From Ruthenibacterium lactatiformans (lineage in GTDB: Bacteria; Bacillota; Clostridia; Oscillospirales; Ruminococcaceae): 64,000 nt of DNA. A model generated the notes under the pieces. That model searched no databases and had not been told where the DNA came from. It worked only from the letters and a program-made list of their open reading frames with translations. Within the stretch, counting starts at the first letter, position 1, and each line of letters opens with the position of its first letter. Location of the stretch: the NCBI RefSeq assembly GCF_000949455.1, contig NZ_JXXK01000002.1, positions 186,001 through 250,000 on the forward strand. The letters run 5' to 3'. The position numbers were made by a program, and so were the translations under genes. Below are positions 25,511-34,712 of the stretch, piece after piece.

Positions 25511-25947
25511 CGCTGTTCGGGCGCAAGGCCGATGGCCTTACCCTCGTATTTTCCGGTATGCGCTTTAATGCGGGCTTCGCTGTTGGCCTGTGCAGTTTTC
25601 TGTGCCTCCAGAATAATAGGTTCAACAGCCTGCAGAACGTGGTCGAGTACCATGCTGCCGTCCTCGCAGATCGCAAGGCTGCTGACCTGCTGGAAGAACA
25701 CTTCCGAAACTGGCGTGCCGAAAGCATGGTCGATTTGCGCTTTCACCTCGCGGTCAAGCATGGCCAGACCGTCCGCCGTGTCGTATTCTCCTTCTGGAGT
25801 GCTTGCCAATTCGCGCACGCGCTTCTCGGCGTCCTTCCACCGGGGCAGCAGCCCCGGGTCGGAAGGGTTAAAATGGATTGTGCCGAGGGTATTCCCGTCG
25901 GTGTCGCAAACTTCAAAACTCTTGAGCCCAAGGTCAATTTTAAGCAT
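25507..25947 (-). CDS. tail assembly chaperone
   Basis: 146 aa from MLKIDLGLKSFEVCD. Placed between major tail protein and Gp15, with a 4-base overlap to Gp15. The N-terminus is strand-rich and the C-terminus helical (VEPIILEAQKTAQANSEARIKA). I saw no programmed slippage; the pair appears to be made from separate starts. Confidence 0.6.
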   Translation of the reverse strand: MLKIDLGLKSFEVCDTDGNTLGTIHFNPSDPGLLPRWKDAEKRVRELASTPEGEYDTADGLAMLDREVKAQIDHAFGTPVSEVFFQQVSSLAICEDGSMVLDHVLQAVEPIILEAQKTAQANSEARIKAHTGKYEGKAIGLAPEQR

Positions 25948-25968
25948 TGCCATTACGCATCCCTCCTG

Positions 25969-26493
25969 TTATGCTGCGGTGGTCGGCGTGAAAGTAGGAA
26001 CGCCGTTTGCGACAGTAGCTGTGCCGAGGACTTTTTCATTGCTGAGATACACGTTCATCGGCATGCCGACATAGGTGCTTCCGCCAAGGCTCTGCGGTAC
26101 GATCGTGCAGTTGGTGTGCTTTTCAGCGGTGAATGCGGATGCAGTGCCGAGAAAGCAGTGCACATGAAGAATGGTGAACTGGCCCAGCTCTGCAATGGCG
26201 TTGCGGCGCTCGATGTCGAGAAGCTTTGCGCTCAGTTTCTGCCCACCGCGGATGGTACAGGGGTCAAGGTCGAGCTCAGGCTTTGCGGGGCTTACCTCCG
26301 TGTCGGTAATGCCGAGAATGTCGGTCGTCTGGTTCGTGTCGTGATTGAATGCTACGCTTGCATCCTCTACGCCGCGGCCAAGAAGCTCCCACTCTTCGGT
26401 TTCACCGGTCCCCATATTTACAAAAATCATTTCGAGCTTACGGTCGGCCTTAAGGCCGTTCGCAAGATTGATAGCAGCTGCGGTATCCGCCAT
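25969..26493 (-). CDS. major tail tube protein
   Basis: 174 aa from MADTAAAINLANGLKADRK, with GAGGAGG 7 bases upstream. It is a beta-sandwich-like protein (VNMGTGETEEWELLGRGVEDASVAFNHDTNQ) with conserved placement between the tail terminator and the chaperones. Tube subunits stack around the tape measure. Confidence 0.75.
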   Translation of the reverse strand: MADTAAAINLANGLKADRKLEMIFVNMGTGETEEWELLGRGVEDASVAFNHDTNQTTDILGITDTEVSPAKPELDLDPCTIRGGQKLSAKLLDIERRNAIAELGQFTILHVHCFLGTASAFTAEKHTNCTIVPQSLGGSTYVGMPMNVYLSNEKVLGTATVANGVPTFTPTTAA

Positions 26494-26495
26494 GG

Positions 26496-26912
26496 TTATG
26501 CCTCCTCTAAAATCAGTTGAATTTGTAATTGATATTCTGCGGTGTTTGCGCCGGCAGTAACGATAACACCAGCGTTTGATGTGCTGACGCGCTCGACATG
26601 GTATCCATCGATGCCTGTTGGGTATCGGCGTGTCCGGTTTTGTGCGCGGATCCATCTGGAAAGTCCTGAAAAGAGCTCCGCAGAAGCGATATTGGTCCCC
26701 ATGTGAGCTCCGAACGGCAGACGGGCCAGAAACACCATGTTATACGTGGCGATATCGTACCCGCACACATCTTCCTTATGAGTTTCACTCGCCAGCGTGA
26801 GCGTGTACTCTACCGCCCGGTCGCCAAGATAATTGACGTTGAATCGGTCATTTTTGTCTATCAGTGGGCATTCACGCAGCCATGTGCGTGCAGCCGTCAG
26901 TGCGTCACCCAT
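26496..26912 (-). CDS. minor capsid protein 3 / tail terminator
   Basis: 138 aa from MGDALTAARTWLREC (AGGAGGTGG upstream). Resembles the minor capsid family in the third position of the A118-like head completion cluster, which acts as tail terminator. Ends TAEYQLQIQLILEEA. Followed immediately by the major tail gene. Confidence 0.65.
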   Translation of the reverse strand: MGDALTAARTWLRECPLIDKNDRFNVNYLGDRAVEYTLTLASETHKEDVCGYDIATYNMVFLARLPFGAHMGTNIASAELFSGLSRWIRAQNRTRRYPTGIDGYHVERVSTSNAGVIVTAGANTAEYQLQIQLILEEA

Positions 26913-27270
26913 TACCGCCACCTCCTACGATAGCCTGAACTCCGCTGACGATATCCTCCTTATGCTCTGTCATGGCCCGTTCGAACCAGTAAGCGCCGCG
27001 TTCGGGCGCTTCATTGAAGTTATACTGAGGGTTATAGTACATCCGTCTGGCGTATGGCGTGTCGTACACTATGGTTCCCTGCCCGATAACGGACGCCGCC
27101 AGCGCGCTGTCTTTCAGCATGCCGGTCTCAAACGGTACCTTTGGGTCACAGTATCGGATGACTTCACTGTCCACGAACGTTTGAGCCGGGCCTCCAAGGG
27201 CGAGCCCGTGGCGCTCAAGAATGAGGCTGGCGCTGTCAAATTCCAGGCTTGCGTCAAATTCTATAGGCAT
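26905..27270 (-). CDS. minor capsid protein 2 (HK97 gp10-like)
   Basis: 121 aa. KVPFETGMLKDSA, TIVYDTPYARRMYYNPQYNF and ERGAYWFERAMTEHKEDI match the minor capsid 2 family of Listeria-like phages, a head-to-tail joining protein. Overlaps its downstream neighbour by 8 bases. Confidence 0.8.
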   Translation of the reverse strand: MPIEFDASLEFDSASLILERHGLALGGPAQTFVDSEVIRYCDPKVPFETGMLKDSALAASVIGQGTIVYDTPYARRMYYNPQYNFNEAPERGAYWFERAMTEHKEDIVSGVQAIVGGGGNG

Positions 27271-27590
27271 CAGCTCGCCTCCACATACCAGTGTGGAGAT
27301 GGACGGCCGCGGTTGTCATGCCAGTCGAGCACCGTGGCTGTGATATCTCCGCAGGTGATCTTGTCGCCGGTAGCGATCTCCAGAGGGGAGCCGGAAACAG
27401 CTTCCTCCGGGATGCGGCATTGATACACGCGCACAGGATGCAGACCGGTTGCACCGGCAGACGCTTTGTTCTTTCCGTACCAACTGCACCCTCTCAGCGT
27501 GCGCGTGATTTCGACATCGGTATCTGTATCGCTGTCGTAGCCGAAATGGGTTATAGTTACGGTTTTATCGGCGCCAAGCATCAGCAACAC
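27270..27590 (-). CDS. minor capsid protein 1 (head-tail connector)
   Basis: 106 aa, beta-rich. The pattern RTLRGCSWYGKNKAS...PVRVYQCRIPEEA...GDKITCGDITATVLDW fits the minor capsid 1 / stopper-type connectors. Position between the gp6-like adaptor and minor capsid 2 supports it. Confidence 0.7.
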   Translation of the reverse strand: MLLMLGADKTVTITHFGYDSDTDTDVEITRTLRGCSWYGKNKASAGATGLHPVRVYQCRIPEEAVSGSPLEIATGDKITCGDITATVLDWHDNRGRPSPHWYVEAS

Positions 27591-27955
27591 CCCCGGTACA
27601 GCAGCCCGTAAGGGTCTGTGCCAAGAGAATCGGACAGGATATCATACAGCGCACCGGCAGCGGCGCGTCCGGCGGCGCCAACGGCGGCATAGCTTTCGCT
27701 GTATCCGTCATTGCTCGCCGCGGTAAGGAGCCCGCCGGCGCTGCGTGAGCGCGCATTGCTTTGCTGCAGCATCGCATCAGCCATCTGGGCGCAGGCGTCG
27801 GCCAGCTCCGTTTCAAGATCGGCGGCGTGGCCCTCGGCACGGCCGAGGGTCAGCTCGTCGATTTTTCGGGATGCACGCGGCCCCCACAAGCCATACTGCT
27901 CTGCGCTCATAGTACCACCCATGGCCGAGTAAGTGTCATAATCACAGTACAGCAT
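27581..27955 (-). CDS. head-tail adaptor protein (gp6-like)
   Basis: 124 aa, mainly helical (ASRKIDELTLGRAEG; ELADACAQMADAMLQQ). The opening MLYCDYDTYSAMGGTMS is common to phage connector proteins that dock under the portal. Follows the capsid gene by 10 bases. Confidence 0.65.
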   Translation of the reverse strand: MLYCDYDTYSAMGGTMSAEQYGLWGPRASRKIDELTLGRAEGHAADLETELADACAQMADAMLQQSNARSRSAGGLLTAASNDGYSESYAAVGAAGRAAAGALYDILSDSLGTDPYGLLYRGCC

Positions 27956-27965
27956 AGACGTCTCC

Positions 27966-28787
27966 TTACGCGTGTTTCTTGATCTGAAGGACTTTCTTTT
28001 TGGTGACGGCGTGGGCGTAGATTTTGCGGCCCTGTACGGCAGATGCCCCGATATACTTGCCGGAGCCGGACAGATCCTGCAGGTGAACGTTGACGCCCCA
28101 CTCGTTTACGCGGGTACACCAATCAGGATGCCCGGCAATGAAATCCGTGGTTTCAGAAAGGGTGGTGTCCTCGAAGACATTGAAGCCTGCAATGCGCCCC
28201 TGCGCACCCGTCTGGACTACCGCGTCGCCCAGCTGAGTAGCCCTGACAAACTCGGGACTTTTCAGAATCAACGCATAGGTCTCGGGAGACACAAGCAGCC
28301 AGCGGCGGTTGTCATTGGGAATATGTGCCTTGCTCATGGCAGTGCGCACATCCACGATTGTGCCATAGATGGTTTCGGGGGAAAGGGCAGAGGTGTCACC
28401 GAATGTGGTTGCCTGAGCCTCCAGCACGGTCGTGGCATCCTTTTCGATTTGCAGCGCCATGCTGTATGCCGCAGAATCGAGCCGGTCAGCAACCAGGTTA
28501 TCGGGGACGGCTGCAGCGTCAAAACCGTCAATGATCTCATTCACGGCCTTGTCCTTGTCAACGGTGACATCAATGTACGAGGTATCGCCATGGGTAGCGC
28601 CGGCGCCGTCGGTTTTGCTGTAATCCGCCACGGCTACTTCGGTGTCCCGAACAGGGACCTTTACCTTGCCAGCCTTGGGATTGCCTTCGTAACGGTTATT
28701 GAAAATTACACCGTCCTTTTTCACCAGCGTCGCGCGCAGCTTCGCGTCCACCAGTTTAGAATAACGGTCCTGAAGTTCGTGTGCCAT
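27966..28787 (-). CDS. major capsid protein
   Basis: 273 aa, directly downstream of the scaffold gene. MAHELQDRYSKLVDAKLRA at the start; the middle VTVDKDKAVNEIIDGFDAAAVPDNLVADRLDSA and RRWLLVSPETYALILKSPEF are typical of HK97-fold coat proteins of this phage type. Builds the icosahedral shell. Confidence 0.85.
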   Translation of the reverse strand: MAHELQDRYSKLVDAKLRATLVKKDGVIFNNRYEGNPKAGKVKVPVRDTEVAVADYSKTDGAGATHGDTSYIDVTVDKDKAVNEIIDGFDAAAVPDNLVADRLDSAAYSMALQIEKDATTVLEAQATTFGDTSALSPETIYGTIVDVRTAMSKAHIPNDNRRWLLVSPETYALILKSPEFVRATQLGDAVVQTGAQGRIAGFNVFEDTTLSETTDFIAGHPDWCTRVNEWGVNVHLQDLSGSGKYIGASAVQGRKIYAHAVTKKKVLQIKKHA

Positions 28788-28802
28788 TGTTCAAATCTCC
28801 TT

Positions 28803-29366
28803 TTACAGTTTGAGGTCAGGATTGAGAGCGGCGAAGGCCGCAGTTACGCCGTCAGACGGTTCGGCACTGCCGCCTTGTCCGTGTTCCGCACCGGTATCGA
28901 CGTGTACGCCGGTGCCGTCCTGACCGGGGTTCGTATCCGTGGCGTCAAACAGCCACGGGTCGGATTTTTTCAGAGCTTCCAGCTGGTCGTCAAAGCCCAG
29001 CAGCTTGTCGCCGTCCAGCTTTACAGCGTCCAGGTCAAGCAAAGCGCGTGCGGCCTTGCCGTTTTTCGCCTTGCTGTTGGCGAGCGCGATGTCGATGGCG
29101 CTGGCCTTGCGCACGGCCGCGATATCGGTGTCGTATTTGGTCTGCAGCGTGCTCAGCTGATTTTTAAGGCCCTCTACATCCTGGCCGTCAAATTTCTTTG
29201 CGGCCTCCTGCAACCCCTTGATCGTGTCATTCGCGGTCTTCAGCTCATCGTTTTTGCTGTTGAAATCAGCACGGGCCACAAACCCCTTGCCGATCTCGGC
29301 GCTGATCTGCTTGTCGATGTCCTCGGTGTAGTGGTCGCCGAGGATGGTTTTCAACCACTCCAGCAT
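28803..29366 (-). CDS. scaffold protein, phage minor structural Gp20 family
   Basis: 187 aa from MLEWLKTILGDHYTEDIDKQ at 29366 (AAAGGAG upstream). Helical and charged: NDELKTANDTIKGLQEAAKKFDGQDVEGLKNQLSTLQTKYDTD. This is the Gp20 scaffold pattern (PF06810); it guides capsid assembly and is lost at maturation. Longer upstream codons in frame are not protein-like. Confidence 0.85.
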   Translation of the reverse strand: MLEWLKTILGDHYTEDIDKQISAEIGKGFVARADFNSKNDELKTANDTIKGLQEAAKKFDGQDVEGLKNQLSTLQTKYDTDIAAVRKASAIDIALANSKAKNGKAARALLDLDAVKLDGDKLLGFDDQLEALKKSDPWLFDATDTNPGQDGTGVHVDTGAEHGQGGSAEPSDGVTAAFAALNPDLKL

Positions 29367-29494
29367 AAAAACTCCTTTCAACCCGCCATCCTTTTTTATC
29401 CGGCCAGTCCCGGTATGTGCGGGGCGCGTATTGTATCCCCGGCGCAAGGGGTAGTATGGAGCCCTCTCCGGCCTCGTGCAGCTGGTTAGGGCAT

Positions 29495-29526
29495 AACAAA
29501 AGGCCCGTCGCCGAGGCGTGGGCCTT
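29495..29526 (-). terminator. intergenic hairpin upstream of the scaffold gene
   Basis: Reverse strand stem AAGGCCC / GGGCCTT with an inner GC stem and trailing TTGTT. Second of two hairpins in the 236-base gap 29367-29602 between head-protein genes; may attenuate the late transcript before scaffold and capsid. Confidence 0.5.
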
Positions 29527-29545
29527 GTGCTATTGAATTTGGGCA

Positions 29546-29584
29546 TGAAAAAACCACCGCCCATGAGTGGAGTGGTGGTTTCGT
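29546..29584 (-). terminator. strong hairpin terminator inside the late operon
   Basis: Reverse strand stem AAACCACC / GGTGGTTT with TTTTTT directly after it, 19 bases downstream of the small Cys-rich gene. It would partly separate packaging/portal genes from scaffold/capsid genes, or mark a new promoter region. Confidence 0.65.
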
Positions 29585-29602
29585 CTTATAATTCAAAAGC
29601 GG

Positions 29603-29851
29603 TTATTTCTTCAGCCGCTCGATGTTGGCTTTCACGGATTTGTAGTTAATTTCGCCGGGCGCGATCAGCTCAAAATTCGGACATTCGTGGTATTCCTCAA
29701 ATCGGATACCCTCCGGGATTTTTTGGGGGTATTTTTTGCAGGAATGCTTGCCCCGGTGCCACAGCTTACAGCCATTGCACATAGGTACGGAAGCAATTCC
29801 CCAGCAATCCTGGCTCATCATGGAGGGGCTGAATTTCTCTTCGTTGCTCAC
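29603..29851 (-). CDS. small cysteine-rich phage protein
   Basis: 82 aa, unknown function. Cysteines in CNGCKLWHRGKHSC and HECPNFEL could bind zinc. Overlaps the end of the minor head/ADP-ribosyltransferase gene by 4 bases, so it is translated with it. Confidence 0.55.
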   Translation of the reverse strand: MSNEEKFSPSMMSQDCWGIASVPMCNGCKLWHRGKHSCKKYPQKIPEGIRFEEYHECPNFELIAPGEINYKSVKANIERLKK

Positions 29852-31590
29852 GGCTTTATCACCTCAGCTTTAATATATACCTTATCACCGGACGTGTCAA
29901 CGGAAAGGAGTCTGTACTTCAGTCCGCGCGCGAACAGGACCTCATCCTGCAGCTTGTACTGCGGGTGAGCAAGGTCTCGTATGTACAAAGCACCCTGATA
30001 CCCAGCGGGCACATGCAACTCAATCACTGTGTCGCGGCCCGGTAGTCCAAGTTGCCGGAAGCTGGTCGAAGTAAATATGCGATTGGGTATTGTCTGCCCA
30101 ATGAAATTTCCAATCGTATTTTTATCAGGCTGCGCTCCATTGTCAAATTCCAAAAAGCTCAGCGAAGTCTCGCGGTACAGCGTGATGCTGTTCGGAATAG
30201 TACCTTTAGCCAGAGCACTGTCCAGAATGGAGATTTTTTCCTGTGTTGCGGCGTTGATTCGCCCGTGGCGGATCGCGCTGTTAATTGCCGTTGCGTCAAA
30301 CCCCGTGTACTGCGTAAGCTGCGCCCGCTCCGCCTCGGTAAGAGCGGGAAGCTGCGTTCGCATCGCATCTTTTGCCTGCAGGGCGGATGCACCCATTCCC
30401 AGTTTTCTGGCCGCCCATGAAGCGTTGCTCGCCTGGCTCCGTCCAAACCCGCTCACGCTTTCCCGCGCGCTGTCTGCACGGCCGCCTGTGGCCTGCACAA
30501 AGGCTTTCAGCTTCTGGCGGGCGTGCTTCAGCTGCACAGCGGCCTGCGTAGCGTCTACGCCTGCCGCACTTTCAGCCAGGTATTTTCTCTTGGCTGCCCG
30601 CACCCGGCGCTCAAGCGCCCGTTGTTGCTGGTTGATCTCGTACCGGGTGTACATTTTGCCGTTGTACCCGATATTCCGTGCATTCAATTCAGCCAGACGC
30701 TCCGGCGTATAATTGGGCACTGAAATGCCCGGCCAGAATGGGTGGAAGTTGTGCCTGCAGTTCCAGCCGCACAACCCTTCGCCCGTGCCGTAGCCGGTGG
30801 CGTCTTCAAAGCTCTCGTAGCGTTCCCCGTTGTATTCAACAGTGCTGCCGCGATGATATACTTTGCCTTGCCACCAGGCGTGGTCACGAGGGCCGTGGCT
30901 GCCATCACTGCGCGCGCCGCTGTGTGCGCTCACTTCCACAAATCCGCAGCCCATTTCGTCAGCCCGGGCTATTTGCAGCTTGCATGCTGTCTGGTTTACA
31001 CCCGTAAGCACTGCCCGCCGCACAGCCACCTCCAGTGTGTCCCTGTGGCCTGTCGGGTACGTGATATATTTCATATCCTGCGACAGTCCATCCACAGCAC
31101 GTTTTATGGCTGTCTTGTAATCAAATGCCCCGGAAGACACCTGCAGCCATGCGCGGTCGAGTGCATTTTCAAACTGTCGTGTGACCGTATTCGCTGTCGT
31201 GCGGGTAAAGTTTTGCCACGTTCCCCGCGTCTGCCGATATCCGGCGTTCAGCAAGTTGAGCAGTGCGGATGAGGTGTTTACGTTGGGTGGGTCAAGCCCC
31301 ATGGCCTGGTAAAGTGCATCGTCGCTGGCCAGCGTCCGTGTTCCGGCCTCCTGCAGCAGGCGTCGGATTTCCGTATCGCTTTTGCCGCTGTATTTTGCCA
31401 GCAAGCGGACAATATCAGTGCGCAGCGCCCGGGTTTGCTCCAGTCTCCACAGCTGCCAGGCGGCTGTTTCCGTTACAGTATCCATCTTTCCAATGCGTCT
31501 GGCTATATCGCGCAGAATGTCGTCTTCCACGCGCTGCCACAAGGATACCAGGGTATCCGGTAACGTGTCCAGATATTCCGGTGTGAGCAT
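29848..31590 (-). CDS. minor head protein with C-terminal ADP-ribosyltransferase domain
   Basis: 580 aa. Residues 1-330 are the phage minor capsid 2 / SPP1 gp7-like head protein (GHRDTLEVAVRRAVLTGVNQTA; SAHSGARSDGSHGPRDHAWWQGKVYHRG; GLCGWNCRHNFHPFWPG), partly packaged near the portal. Residues about 440-580 resemble an ADP-ribosyltransferase: Arg in TLYRET (about 471), FTSTS (about 507), and Q-x-E within KLQDEVLF (about 546-548). The R-STS-QxE triad is that of C3-like toxins and phage Alt/ModA-type enzymes. If ejected with DNA it could modify a host protein at infection. Activity is inferred. Confidence 0.8.
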   Translation of the reverse strand: MLTPEYLDTLPDTLVSLWQRVEDDILRDIARRIGKMDTVTETAAWQLWRLEQTRALRTDIVRLLAKYSGKSDTEIRRLLQEAGTRTLASDDALYQAMGLDPPNVNTSSALLNLLNAGYRQTRGTWQNFTRTTANTVTRQFENALDRAWLQVSSGAFDYKTAIKRAVDGLSQDMKYITYPTGHRDTLEVAVRRAVLTGVNQTACKLQIARADEMGCGFVEVSAHSGARSDGSHGPRDHAWWQGKVYHRGSTVEYNGERYESFEDATGYGTGEGLCGWNCRHNFHPFWPGISVPNYTPERLAELNARNIGYNGKMYTRYEINQQQRALERRVRAAKRKYLAESAAGVDATQAAVQLKHARQKLKAFVQATGGRADSARESVSGFGRSQASNASWAARKLGMGASALQAKDAMRTQLPALTEAERAQLTQYTGFDATAINSAIRHGRINAATQEKISILDSALAKGTIPNSITLYRETSLSFLEFDNGAQPDKNTIGNFIGQTIPNRIFTSTSFRQLGLPGRDTVIELHVPAGYQGALYIRDLAHPQYKLQDEVLFARGLKYRLLSVDTSGDKVYIKAEVIKP

Positions 31591-33092
31591 CAGCCGTCAC
31601 CGCCAAAGCCCAGCGTTTCGCCGCCGTCGGTTTCGTTTGCCGCCTCCTGCACGGCCCGTTTGGCGTCGTCCTCACTCATCCCGCGCCACTCCATGTTGTA
31701 TCGGTATTTAGGGATAAAACCGTCCATGGCATCATCCTTATCGCGTTGACGCCGCGTCTCCGCATCGGAGATATAGCTGTCGTCAAAATTGATGGTGATA
31801 GCCGTATCAGGGTCGATATCGGCGCCAACAAGGTTTTTGCCCACCCACAGGATAGAGTGCAGGATTTGCAGCAACGCCGCTTCAATCTTGATTTGATGGC
31901 GGTTGGCATGCTGTACCATGTCCTGCCGGTCTCCGGTGTACTGTGTTGCAGTGGCGATATTTCCGGCATTGAATTGATAGTGGTGTGTTCCGAGGCCAAC
32001 CTTGAAACTGAAATAGTCCAGGGCGTCCTGCACGGCCTGGCTATTCGCTTCGATACGGAGGTCCGGGTTGTATTCGTGCCAATCTGGTGCCGCGTCAGGG
32101 TCAAAGCCTCCGGGAGATACAAAAAGCTGTTGGCGAATGTCATCGGGTGCAAAGCGGTGTTCCTTGCCTTCCGCGTCAATGACCGTTTTGAACATATCTT
32201 TGTTGTAGAAGACTTTTTTTCCGCCGAGATAGAGATCCCGGCAGTAATTGTCAAAAGCCAGATCGCAATGTTTGGATTGATCCAGCGCCTCGGAGAATAC
32301 GCTCATGCCAAGCCCGGACCCACCGGGCAGGTTTTTAACGATATTGGGAGAGAAAACCGAAAACCATGGAACGCTGCTTCCTGTAGTAAAGCTTTTCAGC
32401 ACGCCGGCGGGGAGAGGGGCGGGCTTGTAATCGGCGTTTTCCGTATCCTCGTTCTCGCTGGTAAAATATTCGTTGGTGATTTGATACTGCTGTCGTCCGT
32501 CCCGTAAGACAAGCCGGTGAGTTTGCAAGTAAATGCAGCTCTTGCCGCCCACAGTGACCTCAGATGCAAAGGCGACATCCACAATACGTCCATGCCGGAT
32601 CGTGATTGGGAGGATGCATTCAGCCGGGTCATAGTCCAGGCAGATTTTGGCGTCAGGTGAAAGTACAGCCATACCGTCCTTGACGACAAGGTTTTCAAGG
32701 CTCAGCACAAAGGCACCGGTGCCGGAGCGAAATGCCAGTTCCACGAGTGTGTTGGCGTTGGACCAGAACTCAATGCTTTTCAGGATACCTCCGGTCTGCT
32801 GCGCGTCAACACCCAGAAGCCAGGATGCGGTATTTTTGTCCGTGACGGTCACGGTGGTTTTATCGTTGAGCAGCAGAGCGGCCCAATCTTCGCAAGCTCG
32901 CTTAGGCATTCCAAGGCGGTACATAGTCCGCGCATGGTGTGTTCCGTCAAGCCCGCATTCGTTGATGCGGTGAAAGCTCGGGTGATATCCGGCCCACCAT
33001 TGACGCCATTCGTCGATGTAGGAATAATACTGGCTCTGGATACCCCATTTTTTGGTTTTGTTCAGATATTTGATGAATTGCGTAATGTTCAT
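31590..33092 (-). CDS. portal protein (SPP1 gp6-like)
   Basis: 500 aa. MNITQFIKYLNKTKKWGIQ at the start, PKRACEDWAALLLNDKTTVT, GLGMSVFSEALDQSKHCDLAFD and TATQYTGDRQDMVQHANRHQ are typical of SPP1-type portals. Forms the dodecameric ring through which DNA enters. Overlaps the terminase gene by 4 bases and ends at the base where the minor head gene starts. Confidence 0.9.
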   Translation of the reverse strand: MNITQFIKYLNKTKKWGIQSQYYSYIDEWRQWWAGYHPSFHRINECGLDGTHHARTMYRLGMPKRACEDWAALLLNDKTTVTVTDKNTASWLLGVDAQQTGGILKSIEFWSNANTLVELAFRSGTGAFVLSLENLVVKDGMAVLSPDAKICLDYDPAECILPITIRHGRIVDVAFASEVTVGGKSCIYLQTHRLVLRDGRQQYQITNEYFTSENEDTENADYKPAPLPAGVLKSFTTGSSVPWFSVFSPNIVKNLPGGSGLGMSVFSEALDQSKHCDLAFDNYCRDLYLGGKKVFYNKDMFKTVIDAEGKEHRFAPDDIRQQLFVSPGGFDPDAAPDWHEYNPDLRIEANSQAVQDALDYFSFKVGLGTHHYQFNAGNIATATQYTGDRQDMVQHANRHQIKIEAALLQILHSILWVGKNLVGADIDPDTAITINFDDSYISDAETRRQRDKDDAMDGFIPKYRYNMEWRGMSEDDAKRAVQEAANETDGGETLGFGGDG

Positions 33093-34342
33093 GTTTCCGT
33101 CCCCAAATAGCGTTTATAGTCGCGTTCGATGGTGTATTCAAAGCCGTCCAATGTGTCCACGTCTGTGGAGCCGTCATCAAGACGCTCATCCTTGCCCGGA
33201 TGTTTCCCGCTCCATAGGGCCGTGGAAAGCGCATCACGGACGCTGCCGGCCTCCGGCATATACCAAAAACGGCCGCCGCCCATAAGGGCTGCAGTCGTTC
33301 GTATTCGGTCGTTGATCTCGATTTTTTTTGCATTATATACACGCTCGGCCAGCCAGCGGAAACGGGTCGGCAGCAAAGCGGCGCGCAAGCTGTTTTTCAG
33401 AACTTGTTCCGCACTGTCGCAGAAAACGGCGTGTATTTCCCCCCAGCGTATGAAAACAGCCTCGACGAACTGTACAAAGCGTTTTTGCAGAAATACGACG
33501 TCTGTACCCTTTGCGGCAATGCGTTCGCTGCAGAGCGCCACAACACCGCGGTATCCCGGCAGAACGCCCGTCGCCACAAAGGCATGTTGTGAACCGTTGC
33601 CTCCGAAGTCCACGCCGATGTAGACGCGGAAAGGCCGCAGCTCGTGCTCAGCAGGCCACAGAAAGCGATTATCGTTGGATGCAATACTGTCGGCAAATGG
33701 GCGGTAAATGATGCCTTCTGCAGCCGCCCATTGGCCTAGGATGAACCGTGTATAGTATACGGTCCCTGCGTATTCCGTTTTGAGGTTCGCCACAAATTCG
33801 GACGGCAAAAATGGGTTATCGTCGATGGTGGATGTTTGGCAGTAAACATCGGCGTCACTGTCAATGAACTGCTTGACAAAATGGTGAGGGTCTGCGGGGT
33901 TGGCCGTACCGTCAAAGTAGCTGTGCCCACAGCGCAGTCGACTTTTGAGCATCTGGAATACTTCTTCATTCCAGGTAGTCATTTCGTCGCCATAGGCGTA
34001 TTCGATGGTCATGCCCTGGATTCGAGCGACGTGTTTTTTATTATCCGCACCAAGGATATGGACCCGCCGCCCGAACAGGAGCGCCGTATTATCGCTGCTG
34101 ATGGTACCAACAAGGCACTCGCCCCATATCTCACGCATTGGGTCAAGGATATTGCGGGAAAGTGTGCCCTGGGTGTTCCCGAGCATCACCGCAGCTCCTT
34201 GCCCACGAAGTGCCAGCAGACGTTTGGGAACAACGACGGCGTAATCCAGCCAGCTTTTGCCGCTGCCCGTCGCGCCGACTTTGATGTTCCAGCGGTGGCT
34301 GCAGCTTTGGAGGTACTCAATTTGCTTACTCGATAACGCCAT
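33089..34342 (-). CDS. terL: terminase large subunit
   Basis: 417 aa. ATPase half with Walker A GATGSGKS (residues 23-30) and Walker B TIEYAYGDEM; nuclease half with acidic residues in YIGVDFGGNG, AVFCDSAEQ and DVDTLDGFEYT. PBSX/SPP1-like type. Drives DNA into the prohead. Start overlaps the end of terS by 17 bases. Confidence 0.95.
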   Translation of the reverse strand: MALSSKQIEYLQSCSHRWNIKVGATGSGKSWLDYAVVVPKRLLALRGQGAAVMLGNTQGTLSRNILDPMREIWGECLVGTISSDNTALLFGRRVHILGADNKKHVARIQGMTIEYAYGDEMTTWNEEVFQMLKSRLRCGHSYFDGTANPADPHHFVKQFIDSDADVYCQTSTIDDNPFLPSEFVANLKTEYAGTVYYTRFILGQWAAAEGIIYRPFADSIASNDNRFLWPAEHELRPFRVYIGVDFGGNGSQHAFVATGVLPGYRGVVALCSERIAAKGTDVVFLQKRFVQFVEAVFIRWGEIHAVFCDSAEQVLKNSLRAALLPTRFRWLAERVYNAKKIEINDRIRTTAALMGGGRFWYMPEAGSVRDALSTALWSGKHPGKDERLDDGSTDVDTLDGFEYTIERDYKRYLGTET

Positions 34343-34712
34343 CGATGCCCTCCAGAAGTTCCGCGGCGCGGGTGAGCTGATCGGCGCCGGTATCCTCGCG
34401 GGGTGTTTCCTCGCCCAACAGTTTGACGATTACCGTTGCCGCTCGCGCATCGCCTGCGGTTGCGGCCTCAGTCAGCCCTACGATCATTGCCATTTGATTG
34501 TCGATATCCTCCGGGTCGATACAGCGGCGCGCCAGTTTATTCCAGCGGCGGCGGTCTGCGACGGGCAGGGAAAGGTATACGTCCGCTGCCTCTTTCAGGC
34601 TCCGTTTGCGGCGGCGCGCTGCCCCGGAGGCAATGCCGCCTTTCTGTTGGATCGCTCTCTGTTCGCTCTCTGTTCGTTCAGTGAATGGAACAAGATTTTT
34701 TTCATTCGACAC
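34326..34712 (-). CDS. terS: terminase small subunit
   Basis: 128 aa with a GTG start at 34712 (VSNEKNLVPFTERT), preceded by GAGGTGG. SEQRAIQQKGGIASGAARRRKRSLKEAAD is the usual DNA-binding N-terminal motif of small terminases; AAELLEGIDGVIE ends the protein. Upstream in-frame codons have no fitting RBS. Recognises the packaging site. Confidence 0.8.
   Translation of the reverse strand: MSNEKNLVPFTERTESEQRAIQQKGGIASGAARRRKRSLKEAADVYLSLPVADRRRWNKLARRCIDPEDIDNQMAMIVGLTEAATAGDARAATVIVKLLGEETPREDTGADQLTRAAELLEGIDGVIE

Noticed and set aside
26000..26700. Programmed frameshift between the tail assembly chaperone genes
   Set aside because: No slippery heptamer seen at the 3' end of the first chaperone gene; each has its own start.
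29461..29540. tRNA-like D-arm (GCAGCTGGTTAGGGC) on the forward strand
   Set aside because: No acceptor stem, anticodon arm or T-arm can be completed around it; the region forms terminator hairpins instead.
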